A stretch of 64,000 nt of DNA. It comes from Ramazzottius varieornatus. Taxonomy: Eukaryota; Tardigrada; Eutardigrada; Parachela; Ramazzottiidae. Within the stretch, counting starts at the first letter, position 1. The number at the start of each line of letters is the position of its first letter. This document shows positions 11,643 through 23,885 of this stretch, piece after piece. A program made the position numbers and the translations under genes. The notes beneath the pieces were generated by a model. The model was given only the letters and a program-made list of their open reading frames with translations, did no database searches and had not been told where the DNA came from. The stretch is from NCBI GenBank assembly GCA_001949185.1, contig BDGG01000005.1:3179176-3243175 (forward strand), in the 5' to 3' direction.

Positions 11643-13391
11643 TTACGGCAAATAGATAGTACAGAAATGATGAGCGCCATAAAAGTGATGGAAGCAAAGA
11701 CGGGCCTTGCACCACCCGCAAACCAGACGAACAATGTCTCTGCAGTTCTCGTGAAGACAACTGCCTTTCAGTTTATCAAACATAAACTTGGCTGGATTAA
11801 CATACATGAAACGTTCGTCGGTATATCCCGACTTATGCCAAACTTCAGCTATCAAATTTTCGAACCTGGGCGACTGAAACTGTTGATACAGCAAAGAGTG
11901 CAATCTCAAAATCGCATCGCGATGATGCACTTGAACGGGTAAATCGTGCAAAAAGACAAAGTCGAATATCTTCTTGAAGCAGCCTTTGTACATCCTAAAG
12001 CATAACACATCTAGCGGTTGAATTTGACCGGTAACTTTCGGAGGGATGGTCAGCATTTCGTACTCCAGCTCTTCCGGTTTCAGTTCAATCACAGAATCTT
12101 GATCGGTGAAGGTCTTCCACGAGTCGGCCAAGAGAATGCACCGCTCTTCCATATGAGGGGAAAGAACTTTTCTGAACACTCTAAGTAGAGCTTCTTGGTC
12201 ATCTTCCCGGATGTCGAAGCAGTGACATACAGATTGTCAGCCTTGAACATCGTTCTCGACACGATTGGACCAAACACTCCTTTCTCTTCCTTCAGCGTTA
12301 GGAAAAGAACAGGAAGAAACTTACGCCTGCCCGGGAAGACCGCCATCATCACAGTGTAGCTATGTGTCATGGAATTCTCCGACTGGGTGATCGCTTCCAC
12401 GTGTTTTACTCCAGCAGTTTCCAAAGTTTGTCCTGGTCTCATCTCATATTCAAAGCCTGACTGATCCGCATTCCATAGACAGTCTAACCCGTACTCTGCG
12501 ATCCTTCATCTGACAAGCGCAACGCAGGCTTCAGCACTTTCCTTGACGTGAGGCGCTTCTTGTATGGATTTCTTGGTTATTTTCCGGTCAACGATCCCAT
12601 AATATCTAGAAAATATTAATTTCGTTTTTGAAGGAAATCGAAGCACAGAATACTGTTGGTACCGTTTGAGATTTCCGATCTAGTCTGGGGAAGCAGTGAA
12701 ACCGGCCAAGTTCACCGTTTCGTTCGCAGTGAGAGCCCATCGACGTAAGTCCACTTGCTTTTTCCTTTTAGCGAGGAAGAACTGCTTACCGACATCCAAA
12801 CGTAGAGCCTTCAACTTGTCCAGCCTGAAACCGCCTTCCACTACCTGCTTTTCCCAGTCGTACAGCTGCCGTATGCTGGTTACTTTACCAAAACTTCTCT
12901 GAACAGTGGCCAACGTGAGACGCTTCTTCTTCACGGCGTTTCTCCAGTATGTAACCGCACGTTTCTTGTACTCCACGTTGACTAACTGATCCACTGGAAG
13001 CTTGGGGTTAGGAAGTCGTGGGATGTATAGCTCATGGGAAGGTTCAGTTCCGCTGGAAACAGGCTCAAGCAGTCTATCAGGTTCCGTAACGTCGAAGTCA
13101 GCTTCACTCCGGCCATTCAGCAGGTTGCACTGGACAACAGATGCTTCGTAATCTTCAAATGACTNNNNNNNNNNNNNNNNNNNNNNNNNNNNNNNNNNNN
13201 NNNNNNNNNNNNNNAGATTACGAATCAATTAGTATCTTTTTTGTTTTTGAGCTCCAGTGCACAGCAAGATTACCTTCAACTATGTCCTTGAACTGCCTGT
13301 CAGCTTCGCTTGGAAAGTCGTCGATACGGTAGTGCAGTTTGTAGTCCCATTCCAGCAGCTTGATAACATTCAGCAAGTTGATGGATTCCAT
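11643..13391 (-). pseudogene. Pogo-like DDE_1 transposase with C-terminal Cys/His finger, broken
   Basis: Read on the minus strand from an ATG at 13391. The first part crosses the scaffold gap and holds a basic helix-turn-helix-like stretch (KKRAVTYWRNAVKKKR). The catalytic core shows NADQSGFEYE (first Asp), ASTSGKMTK, LLADSWKTF (second Asp) and GQIQPLDVL (third Asp). The C terminus is Cys/His-rich (CGWCKARLCFHHFYGAHH), probably a zinc finger. A stop precedes the core at 12680, a TGA interrupts it near 12512, and a frameshift lies near 12190-12200 between SGKMTK and the next block. Not functional as assembled. Confidence 0.75.
13165..13214. other. Scaffold gap (50 N)
   Basis: Run of 50 N within the pogo-like element. 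The bases on either side are inverse to each other (TTCGTAATCT left, AGATTACGAA right), so the gap sits at the centre of a hairpin. Confidence 0.95.
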
Positions 13392-13683
13392 TTCAGAGAA
13401 GCGCAGGAATGAATGAGCAAACGAGAGAAGGTTGAAAAACAACAGAAAACTTGATGAGCAGGAAGCACAGGCTCAATCAACAACCGAATCAACCATCGAA
13501 CAATCGAGTCTTGATTGTTCATTACTCTGCTTATATACCGCCCTACTTTTGACGTCACTCCCGAGTCCCTGTAGTTTGTTCCAGGATCGACGCGGGATTT
13601 AGCTCACTGGCTCAGATCCTAGAAGAGACTCTCCTCTCTCGTTCCGCCAGGACAGTTTGACCAAAAAGAGGTGGGGACAGGCA

Positions 13684-15198
13684 TAATCTCCTCGTCAGTC
13701 CCGTCATGTAAAAAACACTTTCAGTGATGTCTAATGTTCACCTTCGTAGCTGTTAACGTATCCCGTTTATCCGAGACTTCTGGCCACCTTCCCCAGAATC
13801 ACAACACTTTCCGCTACTTTCGCCCGAATCCATCTCGTTCAGCTGGATGGTGGCTTTGTTCTGATGTCAATTTTTCATCTGGAAACAAGAACATTCGTTC
13901 CTGAAGGAATAGAGATTTTCATTTCCACTGCAATATGCGCCGTTGGAATTTCTCGTAAAGAGCTTGTATCCACCGCAGGTTTACACAGCTAAAGAAGCAT
14001 CCTGGGCGTTTTGGTTGCGTTTAGAACCTGGACTGATTTGAAGGGAAGGCTTCCTTCGTTCTCTGCTTTCAGTTTGAACAGACAAACAGATGCTTGAATC
14101 TTCAAAACGAAATAACAACGTAATTCTAACCATCATCTTCGCCGAAGTTGACAACAAAATCTTGCTGGGTATCGCTAGTTGGAGTGAGCACTTAGCCGAA
14201 AGTCCAAAAAGTTATTCGAGCTTTGCTTACCGTCAGCTGCGGTTTGCAGAGTCCCGAAGACGCAGCATGCCGAAACAAACTTTGGCAGTATCTGGCACGG
14301 AAAAACCTGCGTTTCCGTCGACTGGCTGTTCCTGACGTGTTTTCTCCAAGCCTCACAACGTTTACATGGGGTCAGGTATAGACGAGAGTAGGGATCAGGA
14401 TAGGGTTGAGAGACGGACGTAGAGGAAAATGGTCGGTGGCTAGAACTAACGGGGGTAGCCTGGTAGCACGGAAATTTAATCGTCTGAAAATTTTCAAGTC
14501 TAGAATTTTGCGCGTGCCTCAGCCACCTACGTACAGGCGCGCTGCCTGCGCTCGACCACGTATGCGCCGGTTGAGAAAAGTCCACTCTGGCTACCGTGCG
14601 CGGTCCCAACCAAAGTACGAGAGAGACTTCCGTCGATACTCAGGTCGGGACTTTTTCTCCTTAGGATTGATAGAAACATAATCCACACTTAGCCGTTCTG
14701 CCGCTGTTGCACGTTGGGAGATTAGCACAAATTGGGCGAAAATCGATGCCACGATTTTCCATTAATTGTCAGTCTTCGATCTATATCTGTTCCACGGAAC
14801 TGCATTGAGCATATACAGTAAGTCATCTGGGTAGGCGATTTGGAAAGAATATGTCGCATGAATTGCACAATACTTTCGGAAACTCCCGTGCCTCACATTT
14901 CCCGGTGATATTCCATGGTAGATAATCCCTGTTCTTTCACTGTGTTCATCGTGAAAGCGTCATGGGAATTACTCTGCAGGCAAGCGAACAGCGCGTTGGC
15001 GGTGCCGAAGGTTACGCGAGCAGAATTAAGACTGTGAACCACCGTGAAGAATCTTATCTCGGATATTATTTTGCATACAGCTTCAGTACCTGCCCCGATG
15101 TTGAGCAACGTTGCACCTCATAACAGAGATCCACCTCATAATTGTGCATCAGGTGACCGCTCAATAGCGATATGACGTTCTCGATGAAGCAAAACATC
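13684..15198. other. Region between the pogo-like element and receptor C
   Basis: No conserved domain recognised. A 144-codon minus-strand frame at 14175-14609 has no match I know and no clear splice sites. Immediately below the stop of receptor C no kinase-homology or cyclase exon is visible, which supports a short-tailed receptor. Confidence 0.4.
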
Positions 15199-18159
15199 TT
15201 ACAAAATCGAAGTTGTGCGTCTGTTCTCCGATTCAACAAGCATTCGTGAATGCAGCCACCACCACCACGGATCTCCACTTGCGCGAGCCCTCCGGTTCAG
15301 CCACCAGATAAACCACGTGGATCCTCCGGTGGTCAAAAAAAGTCCCAAACAGGTAGCGGGCGCCACAACTGAAACCGATAGAACTTGGTGACCTACGGTG
15401 AACACGAAGTTACTGCAATGAAAGTCAACGTAGAAACGTACAATATACAAGTACATACCTGCGATACAATTTTCGCCCTCGTAACCGCAAGGAGGCTCGC
15501 TCAGAGGCACGTGCCCGTTGCTCCAGGAAAAATTTCGTCCAAATGGAAAACTCGCATTGTTAGTCCGGTGTGTATATCGAAGCACATTCTACAACAGGTA
15601 CTTTGAGCTACCGTTCCGTTGGGACTGTTTAATCAGTAAAGCGTCAGTTGATCGACGATCCGCTAATGCCATCTTGTGTCCCAACTGACCGGTCGTTGAA
15701 AATACCACCTAGATTTTTCCAGTCATGGATTACAGTTTAGATTTCGAAACCCACCTCGAATTTACCGGTTGTTGAGTCGAGCTGCTTGACAAGCATGTCA
15801 AGATGTTTCTGTCCCCCAGGAGAAATATAGACGGCGCCCGTGGGAAGGTCGAATGTGCGATTGAGAATCCTTTGAACCATGCCGGCGCCGTCGCGCAGCA
15901 AGGTGTACGAGGAAGAAGAGTTTTCCGGGTTTATAGTTTCGTTTATCACCTACGCGTATGGGAGTTGCTAGGTCGATCGCTCAGATTGAAAACAAGGGGT
16001 CACCCCGGTTCACCTTTCCTAGTAAGTTTATTGCTGTGTAAGCGGATACAGTCGATGCGGCCAACTGAAAAAGGTAACCACACTTGATTCATTTCATTGA
16101 AACGTCAGGCAGATGTGAAATGTCTTACTTTGTCGGAGGCGGAGAAGTTGGGGTACCCGGATTTCCCGATTTTCTCACGCATTTTCCGTAAAGTTTGACG
16201 CGGTAACTTGTCGCCGTCATTCCCATTGTCAAAGGTGATGTACAAGATCAGTCGGGCAGTTTTGGTAGTCACCTAGGTTAAGACAGCGCAGCGATAGGCT
16301 ACTTGATCATTTGATCGGTAGCGCGACTGAGCATACATTAGCTATCAGTTCTCACCTCGCTGTCGCCGGTTATCCATTTCATCTGAGGATAGCTGGGAAG
16401 CATAATGAACGGCATGGCCACGAGATAGACCTGCGGAAAACACCCAGACAGAAATGTCAGTCTTCGACGGGATTTAACCGCCTCGTCATCTGATAGAAGA
16501 ATATTGAAGTACTCACGTAGTCGCTGTTAGTCATGCTTTTCTTTTGAGCATGGATCTGTCAGACAAAAACTCAATGAAGTTTATTTTAAAGACTTTGTAA
16601 TTGTCACTAAGGTCTTAATTGTCTGTCGAAAAGCGCCTGGTCCTGTGTTGCAAGAATTTGAGTACCATGAACTGCCTCGACAGCGCGCTTCCGCACAACA
16701 GGAAGACGACTGAAAAGAGGACCAGAGGCAATAAGCGTTGATGCCGTGACCTCAGCTTCTCTCCCACAATTAGCAAGATCGTTGGAATCTTTTGAATACC
16801 TCGAGCCGACTTTTGAACGAAGTCGAGATAGCCGTCATAATTTACTGGTCCCACTCCACTATCAAAGTTGATGGCAAGCACGCGAAAAACTGGTGGAGCT
16901 AGCTGACGTTTGAAATTGTCGCAATTTGCTCTGAAGAATCCCGCATCTCGCTTGTCGTCGCAAAGCAGGAAGATTGTTGTCCATTCATAATAGAGCAAAA
17001 ACCGTTTCATAAAACTGGAGAGCACGGTGTTGTGGACTGGAGCCACCAGTAACGCGGACGGGTACCTTCTCTCGTCGGTCGGAAACCCACCTAGACTAGA
17101 CCAGAATGTAAGAGCAAGCTTATACTCTTTGCACTACAGAAGAGTGAACACACCATCGAGTGCTTACGTTGAAACCGCTGGAACATTCCATTCTGTGGAC
17201 AGACGCGCCATCATCAAAAAATCCACCGCGCAAACTGTAAATCGCACGATGAGCCAAACAGTCTAAGAACCATGGGGTGGAACCTGTCCGAAGTGGTCGT
17301 ATTTCCAAATTTTCGAACGTTCGTTTGATTAAATCGGTCTGGAGTTTTTCGTTTTGGTTCGACAAAACACTAGTCCCATTGTCTAGGAAAGTTTGGACAA
17401 GCAAAAGTCTGACATCCGCCGCTATCGCGTTACTTCGCTAGGATTTTCTCCTTAGCCAGTGAGATGTCCAGTTCGTCTCCAAATAATTTGATAATTTTTG
17501 CAGAACTCATTTCGGTCGGTGCGGTATGTCTTCCGCACCGAGCAGTCAGTGTAGTCAGTTTTCAGAAATTTCGAAAAATACTGTAGGTGATCTGTTGAAC
17601 CTGGCCGCGCCTCTCAGATCTGGCCAGTTAAAACAGGGGGACAAGTTTAGACCCCATAGTACCATAATGTAAACGGAACACCTGGTGCCCAGAGTATTAA
17701 TGACCACTGCAGAACGCCGGTACTGTGGTATGGGATTCTTATGAGGGCGCTAGTGTACTCACAAGGTGCAACAAAGATAGGTAAACCCTTTGAGAGCGCT
17801 GAGCGTTCAATAGCGTAGTAGTAACTGGCGGCAAGATTTATCGTTTCGTCTGCCAACTGCTCGCAAGAGACTACGCTTTTGTTGGTGAACGAAACAGTCT
17901 TCATCGAAAATCTGCCGGCGTAAAGTGAGTTCACGTCATCGACAGCCGTCTCGATGCCGGGAATTACTTCCGAATACTGGTACGCCGCTATCGTAACAAT
18001 GGTCAAGATAGGAGCTGTACTGTTCGAGTGGGGGTGGACATTAGTCAAGGTCGCCGGAACATTCCTCAGATGTTGTTGAGTGGTGCAAACAATCAGGCCA
18101 TAAGAAAATGTCAAGAGAAGCATTCGCGTCATTATGTTGCGGATGAGGGTACGAGTCAT
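15199..18159 (-). CDS. Receptor C: NPR-C-like single-pass receptor, paralog of A and B
   Basis: Eleven exons by my model: 18159-17763, 17234-17168, 17095-16800, 16709-16666, 16555-16517, 16430-16356, 16272-16129, 16064-16014, 15949-15755, 15588-15459, 15392-15199, giving 543 residues. Human NPR-C is about 541 residues with a tail of about 37. A second ATG (MTRMLLLTF) 27 bases in gives a cleaner signal peptide. Blocks: [88 protein letters not shown]. The membrane helix near residues 483-508 is followed by about 36 residues containing four Trp (PWWWWLH) and a TAA. A possible donor (gtaaga) overlaps the last codons, so a further exon cannot be fully excluded. Confidence 0.86.
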
Positions 18160-18734
18160 CTAAAAATTCCGCAGAGTGGAAACGTCCCAAATATTGTCGA
18201 GACTGTGGCTCCCAGGGGCATATCTTCACCCCCTGCAGTTTTCCCAACACTGCCACCGCTGTTACAGATGGATAAGACCATTGATTAAAGCGAAGCCTCC
18301 TGTATATTGTCTCGTATATGGCTTCTATAAGACGGACTAGGCTGCCAGTCGGGTAGGATAAGATCCGAGTAATTTTGAGCTGCGGAACTGGTCCAGACAT
18401 GCTTATCTCAAAGAATAGCCCCGGGAATGAGAGCCGGATGAACGGACGACTCTTACCTGAAGCAATCCCATCCGGTTGACATCTTGACGGATCAGGTGCT
18501 CCTCCGGTCCGATAATCGAAAATTTGAGCCGGATCCATCCGTGGCTGGATTGGGTTACAACAACTCTAGGCTAGTCAATTATTGCCGACGATGTTTTGGC
18601 ATGGTGGTCTAACCTGACGTTAGGAGTTCGCGTGTCGATAGCAAGCCATTACTTACAGAATGCCCATTGGCTTATGCTCCAATTCCCCTTCCAAAGTGTT
18701 TACGAATGAGTGATATCAGCAAAAACAATTTGTA

Positions 18735-18888
18735 CTGTAGTGCTGCCAAATTATCGCGCACTCAACCCCGTGATGAGTCATCGTTGCCCAGTACGATCAG
18801 ATGAATTATTGTAGCCTCAATGACTCTCACCCTGGGCATCATTTACTGTTCACGTGGTTGAGTGCGCGATAATTTGATAGCACTACAG
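18735..18888. mobile_element. Palindromic MITE with TA target duplication
   Basis: CTGTAGTGCTGCCAAATTAT at 18735 is matched in inverse by ATAATTTGATAGCACTACAG ending at 18888, each flanked by TA. The shared arm continues through CGCGCACTCAACC/GGTTGAGTGCGCG, so the arms are about 35-40 bp. It has no coding capacity. TA flanks point to mobilisation by a Tc1/mariner-superfamily enzyme. Confidence 0.75.
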
Positions 18889-19245
18889 TAATAGCTTGTT
18901 GTGCGGAGGATGCCGGGTTTACCTACCCTGGGGGCCAACAGTGGAGTGCCCACTGTGATATTCGGCCGTCGGAGTACCACACTGGTATAAAAGTTTAAGC
19001 ATTATTTGTGGTAGTGGATTGACTAATTGAAGTTAGCTGATCCAGGCTTTGTTTCGTCTCATTTCGGTTTCATAGTTGTGCTCACAAATTTTTCATTTAG
19101 AGAAACAAACGCAGAAGATTTAGACGAACAGTTGCAGAGATCTGGTTGTGGCCCGTTTGCTGTCCTTTGTGACCACTGGCCACTTCACTGCCGCCCGCTC
19201 GTAGGCATTGCTTCGTCTAGATTGTCGTCCACAATAACTTCAGTA

Positions 19246-19409
19246 CACGCGCCTGGCCTAAATGTGGGGATGGACAAAAATGTGGGGAACGGAGCGAAAG
19301 CGACTATGCTTTGATTGATTTAACTGACTGGTCAACCACAGCTGGCCCGTGTCGCTTTCGCTCCGTTCCCCACATTTTTGTCCATCCCCACATTTAAGCC
19401 AGGCACGTG
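19246..19409. mobile_element. MITE, CACGCGCCTGGCCTAAATG family, best copy
   Basis: About 60 bp at the left (CACGCGCCTGGCCTAAATGT, then GGGGATGGACAAAAATG, then GGAGCGAAAGCGAC) is repeated in inverse at the right with about three differences. TA flanks both ends (19244-19245, 19410-19411). The centre is short. Other copies lie at 3562-3725 and from 63981 to the window edge. Confidence 0.8.
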
Positions 19410-21111
19410 TACGCCACAGACCGAATTCAACACGAGCGTCCAGGCAAGTTGCGGGTCGCGCGGAATTCACAGAACGTAATGCGCACATACATGACAGATT
19501 GAACCGGACTTTAGCTTTGTGCCATACGAAGGTCCCACCATTTCTTACGGTTCCAGAGTCTGGGTTCTCTTACGAACTTTTGTGAAACCTAACATGGGGA
19601 AAGTCCGTAAGCGCTCGAAAAATGCTGAATATATCAGACAATTCGTTCATGGACTACAGTCAGGTGCCGTGCTCCTGTAAATCCACAGCCGAAGGGAAAT
19701 TTCACTTTTAAACCTGGCAATCCGGGACAAAATCGACGAGAAGTTGGGTCTCCCGTTTTTTCTCAAGCACGCTGTTGGATTCAGAACTGAAGGAATGAGC
19801 AGCGCTAGATGATTCCTAATTTTAGGCTCGACTTTTGACGACTTTTGGCTATGCCTTAAATAAAAAATCAAGAAGAGTCTGTTGGTGGTTTAGAATTCCA
19901 TAAGCGAAGCGGGGAAAAGAAATGCAAAATTACTGTGGCAGAAACCGACAAGCCATAGGACGACCTTAAAATTTCGAGCTGAAGCGAACCTATCAGATCT
20001 GGTGTACAATCATAGAAGTTTTCCAGCAATATTCTATATTCGAAATCTGAAAACTATGAGTTCAAAACTCGTTTGCTTCGATTGATCAGTTCAGGAAAAA
20101 CACTCACTATCAGAAACTCATCTGAGATAGGATGTTCGAGTAATTCAGCACTGTAGAAATCGACTTGCGACATACTGTACATTTGGAAGTTTCTCATTGA
20201 GTTAGTGCGATTGTAGTTTGGTTATAATTTTATGGCTGGACGGCGTACGGGGCATTTTCTGTGGTCAATACGCACATGCGCGCGTATCTCAACATCTTCC
20301 GAAAACAACAGGAAGCGCTTCGTGGATGTTCAGGCTATGGATTCAGTGTGATTAGTATTATCCCGGAGGTTCTAATCGTCACTCGTGATGACCTTAACCG
20401 CGACGAGCATCTGTCTTCTAAGTCACTTTGCATTTAGTAGTAACCTACTAGGTTGTTATGTAGATTACGAAAAACTTGTGTTCAAGAAGGCGATTACTAA
20501 CCTCCCATCGGTGGGTAGATCATGACAACCCGAAAAGCGATCACAAAGACCGAAAAGTTATGAATGAGTCCTTTTTACTCGATTTCGATCAGCCTAGTCG
20601 CTTACTACGTTGACTTTGTGAATGCATCAAGCAAATAACTAGCGTCATATTAGTCCCCGTTATGAACTGCACGCCAAACCTACTAGCCAACATAGGCTAT
20701 GTTCCCCACCCAACTTCAGATCCCTCGTCCAGTTCCTAGCTTCGACATCGGAAATGTTTTAAGAAAATTTATTCTTATGACTGCTTGCTTCTAAAACCTT
20801 TTCTATTGAGGAAATGCTCACCAGCATCGACAGGAAGCAAGAAGTTCGCGAGCGACACGTTTTTGCCCGAAATCTGTGTGGTTTCCTGCATGGCGGGATC
20901 CTCATCCTCCACGCTGCCTGCGCAGTTTGCAAGCCAATTCCTCATAAACGCCGATCAGTCCCTACTCTGCACGACATTCGTAATGTCGCAACGAAAGCTG
21001 GAGGTTACTCGAAAACCACCAAATGTGACGTCGCAGGAACGCAAGAAGCATCGCGGAAGTGCGATACGACAAAGTCAGCAAGTTCGAAATCAGCAGGTAG
21101 ACGACTACGCT

Positions 21112-21594
21112 AATAGAGAAGTTGCACTTTGCGCAGATGGTTTGAACAAACGAGAACTAATCAATTTTGAAAATCGAAGTTTATGAAAGCATTCGCTAGA
21201 AGCTTTGAGAAGTTGTACAACGCGGGCGAGTTCGAGAAAAACGATGGGACAAATGACTGCTACTGGTCATGGTGGTTTGTTCGGCAGTAATTAGCCCTCC
21301 AAGTTAAAAAGGACCGGCTCAAATGCAAATCTGATTGACTCATTGTCCGGAGTGGAGGCCCTGTGTTGCCCGGGCACCGATTACGCTTCCCCGTGCTTGG
21401 GGCCAGCCAGGGCATTACTGACGGCAATTCGCTCATGTTTGAAATCTACGGGTGATTTTCTTCGTGATTCACGAACGAAGCCCCCCTTCGCTCCGAGAAT
21501 CGCGAGGCGAATTACAAATCTTGAAATTTTAAACTTTTCTTATTGCAATCGTTTTGTCCAAACCATCTGTGCAAAGTGCAACTTCTCTAATAAC
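21112..21594. repeat. Foldback element with AGAGAAGTTGCACTTTG arms
   Basis: AGAGAAGTTGCACTTTGCGC near 21115 is repeated in inverse near 21552-21588 (GCAAAGTGCAACTTCTCT). The match continues loosely inward and outward (GCTAAT/GTTATT). It is likely a degenerate MITE; the outer ends are uncertain and no target duplication is clear. Confidence 0.55.
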
Positions 21595-22036
21595 GGAGAC
21601 TTTATGAATATTCAAAAATCAAGTCGGTTACTTGCAGTTGATCGTAATACCGTCTACCACACCAACTAGCTTTGTCGAGCGTGCATAAATTCCACATAGT
21701 TATTAATAGTCATAACGACCTAGAAGACTAAATGTACGGTGTCTAATAGTGTTGTCGTTTTCATAGGGATCAGCAACCACTGACGAAAAGATGAACAGCT
21801 GAGACTGCTCTCCATCGTCAATTTTTTACAGAGTCATTACCTTAATCTAAAAGTGTACAGGCCAGAAGCGTAATGCAATTGCAACTCGTTCAGGTATTTT
21901 CAGTTTGTTGAGACGAGTACGTGAAGCCTGCAAGGCGCTGATGTGCCTGAAAGCTGTCAGCTACGTGGTCCTCATATGCTTCGATTCTTTTATGAGATTG
22001 AGCCCCGTTCTTGGTCAGCATTGTCCCAGAAAGACG

Positions 22037-23204
22037 TTACGCACTGGCGGAAATTTTACTGGTATCGCTGGAGTTTGAGCGGGTCGAAGTCAGACTCGAG
22101 CGCTTTCCCGGGCACTCCAGAAACCGGCGGAATTTTTGAGTAACCAAGCAGTACATGAAAAAGTTCAACGAATAGTTGGAGAGTGACAAGGTGTTGATCA
22201 GTGGAATGAACGAGCAGCAGTAATCTTTTCCAGTCGCCAGAAAAACTGCTTCGCAGACCGCGGTCGGCGTCTGAGTCACCAGATAGAGCGCGCCACTGAT
22301 TAGGAGAACGCTGTGGGGGACCGAACTTGTTGACGCTTCGCTTACATGGCGGACCAACAGCCTTCGGCTGGCTTGAGCGCGGCTCATCTGATAAGCAAGC
22401 ATGCAGTTCAGCACGGCGATAAGTACCCCCTTCACCAACATCATTGCGATCTGCAAGAAGTATAATCCTTCCACGTGGTGAAGAGGCATGAGCTAAAACG
22501 CCTTACCTCTCCAGTAGTCTGGGCATCGTGCCACCGCTGAATCAAGGGTTCTACGACGTGGCTGGTGTTGGTCATCACGGGGAACCCATGACGTTTTGCC
22601 AGGTAGACGGCCTGTCGAACTAAGTCACCTGACTGGAAGATGGCAGACAGCAAACCCAAAATGGCCACTGTTATGAGTGCTCGGCGAAACGCGTCCTTTG
22701 TAATCACAATGAATAGTCCAGCCGGCGCCGTACTACGGTAAACCGTGACAAAGCGCTCGATGATGTAAGCCATCAGTACCCAGTCCGACAGCTGGATGCA
22801 GGTGTGACGCCACCACAAAACTATACCACGGGACTCAACGTACTGGTTCCACACCCAGCTTTCCATCCGATCTTCTGATAGATCGAGGATTTCAACGAGG
22901 AACGTTCCCATGTAAAACCACCTGCAACAGATTTCTTCAGTCAGGGATCTCTTCAGTGAAAAGCCAAAGAAGCTTACAGGACGCAGAGGTCGCAGATTGC
23001 CACTGCGACGAGGTAGACCGTCGAGCTGCATTTTTCTCGGTATCTATAGAGAGCATACAGGCATAAAATGTTCCCCACAGTGCATAGCACGAGCAGAACG
23101 GGATAACCAATCCACTGTACTGAACTGACAATTGGTAGATCGAAACAGACTTCGTGATTAGAATCCGCCGTCTCCTTTGCAATCGTTCCGGTGCTGTTTT
23201 CCAT
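22037..23204 (-). CDS. Class A (rhodopsin-like) neuropeptide-type GPCR
   Basis: Three exons by my model: 23204-22978, 22921-22507 and 22450-22037, phases kept, 351 residues. The ATG follows an in-frame GTG; MENSTGT begins a short extracellular N terminus with an NST glycosylation site. TM1 is WIGYPVLLVLCTVGNILCLY, with the conserved GN. TM2 reads VYLVAVAICDLCVLWFY. The TM3 end carries ERF in place of DRY (YIIERFVTVYR). TM7 reads SLNFFMYCLVTQKFRR, the NPxxY region in a form seen in FMRFamide/myosuppressin-like receptors. A Ser/Thr-rich tail ends the protein. The ligand is likely a small peptide, but I cannot assign it. Confidence 0.82.
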
Positions 23205-23885
23205 AGTCACGCTCTAATAGCAAAAAGTTCACTCGAGTATGAATTCGGAACTCCAGCTCAGAAGAAAACTACGTGAATTTAGAATGTCAAAGGATGCACA
23301 AAAATTACTAGACGAGTAATGTTTGCCCGTATTTTGTTCGAAATGAAGAACATCAAGTAAACAGTGCTTTGTTTTGGGAAGATCATCATCTTAGTAAGAG
23401 GAAATGGAGTCTGATTTCGAAACGATTGCAGAACGGTGTAATGAGTGTGCCGAAGGTTGCCGATATTCATCTGCTCACTCGCAACTAATGTGGATGGTTT
23501 CAGCCGCATAAAAACGACATCGGTAGGCGAAGCGAATCTGTGTCAGCCAGCTGTTTCTGAATTGTGCATGGAGAATGTCATACTCATCGCCAAAAGCGTT
23601 CCCTATCACCTGAACCCCGTGATCAATTTTCAACTGTAAGCCGTGCGTGCAACGGATCGGCTTCCTGCGAGAAGCTATCGTTATCAAGACATTTTTCGTC
23701 CACCTGGCGACGTACGCAGTATATGCTCCAGGCCTCGAGCAGGCGATCGAGAAATTTAATCCACAGATTAAGCTGCCACCGTGCTTCACTGAACGAACGC
23801 GGAAGTGACTTTGCCGGAATGGAGGCACTCGTAATTCGGATGCGACGCGAATCCGAATGCCCACAAATGATCACCCAAAGGAAAC

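Larger units (their letters stand above)
11417..13683 (-). mobile_element. Pogo-like DNA transposon with 134-bp near-identical terminal inverted repeats
   Basis: Bases 11417-11550 are repeated in inverse at 13550-13683 with only a few differences (for example GGACTCGGAAGTGACG against GGACTCGGGAGTGACG). TA flanks both ends (11415-11416 and 13684-13685). Total length is about 2.27 kb, including a 50-N gap. A decayed DDE transposase occupies the interior on the minus strand. High identity of the long repeats suggests a recent insertion or recent copying by an intact relative. Confidence 0.8.
18160..22036. other. Repeat-bearing intergenic region between receptor C and the GPCR
   Basis: Besides the listed MITEs (18735-18888, 19246-19409) and a foldback at 21112-21594 I see no gene. 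The plus-strand frame 20785-21186 lacks an ATG at its start and runs into the foldback arm, so I do not call it. A minus-strand frame at 18041-18538 lies just upstream of receptor C without a recognisable domain. Confidence 0.4.

Noticed and set aside
14175-14609. 144-codon minus frame with a few Cys
   Set aside because: No recognisable family or splice structure; left as intergenic.
18041-18538. 165-codon minus frame overlapping the start of receptor C
   Set aside because: Different frame from the receptor signal peptide and no domain; a shadow frame.
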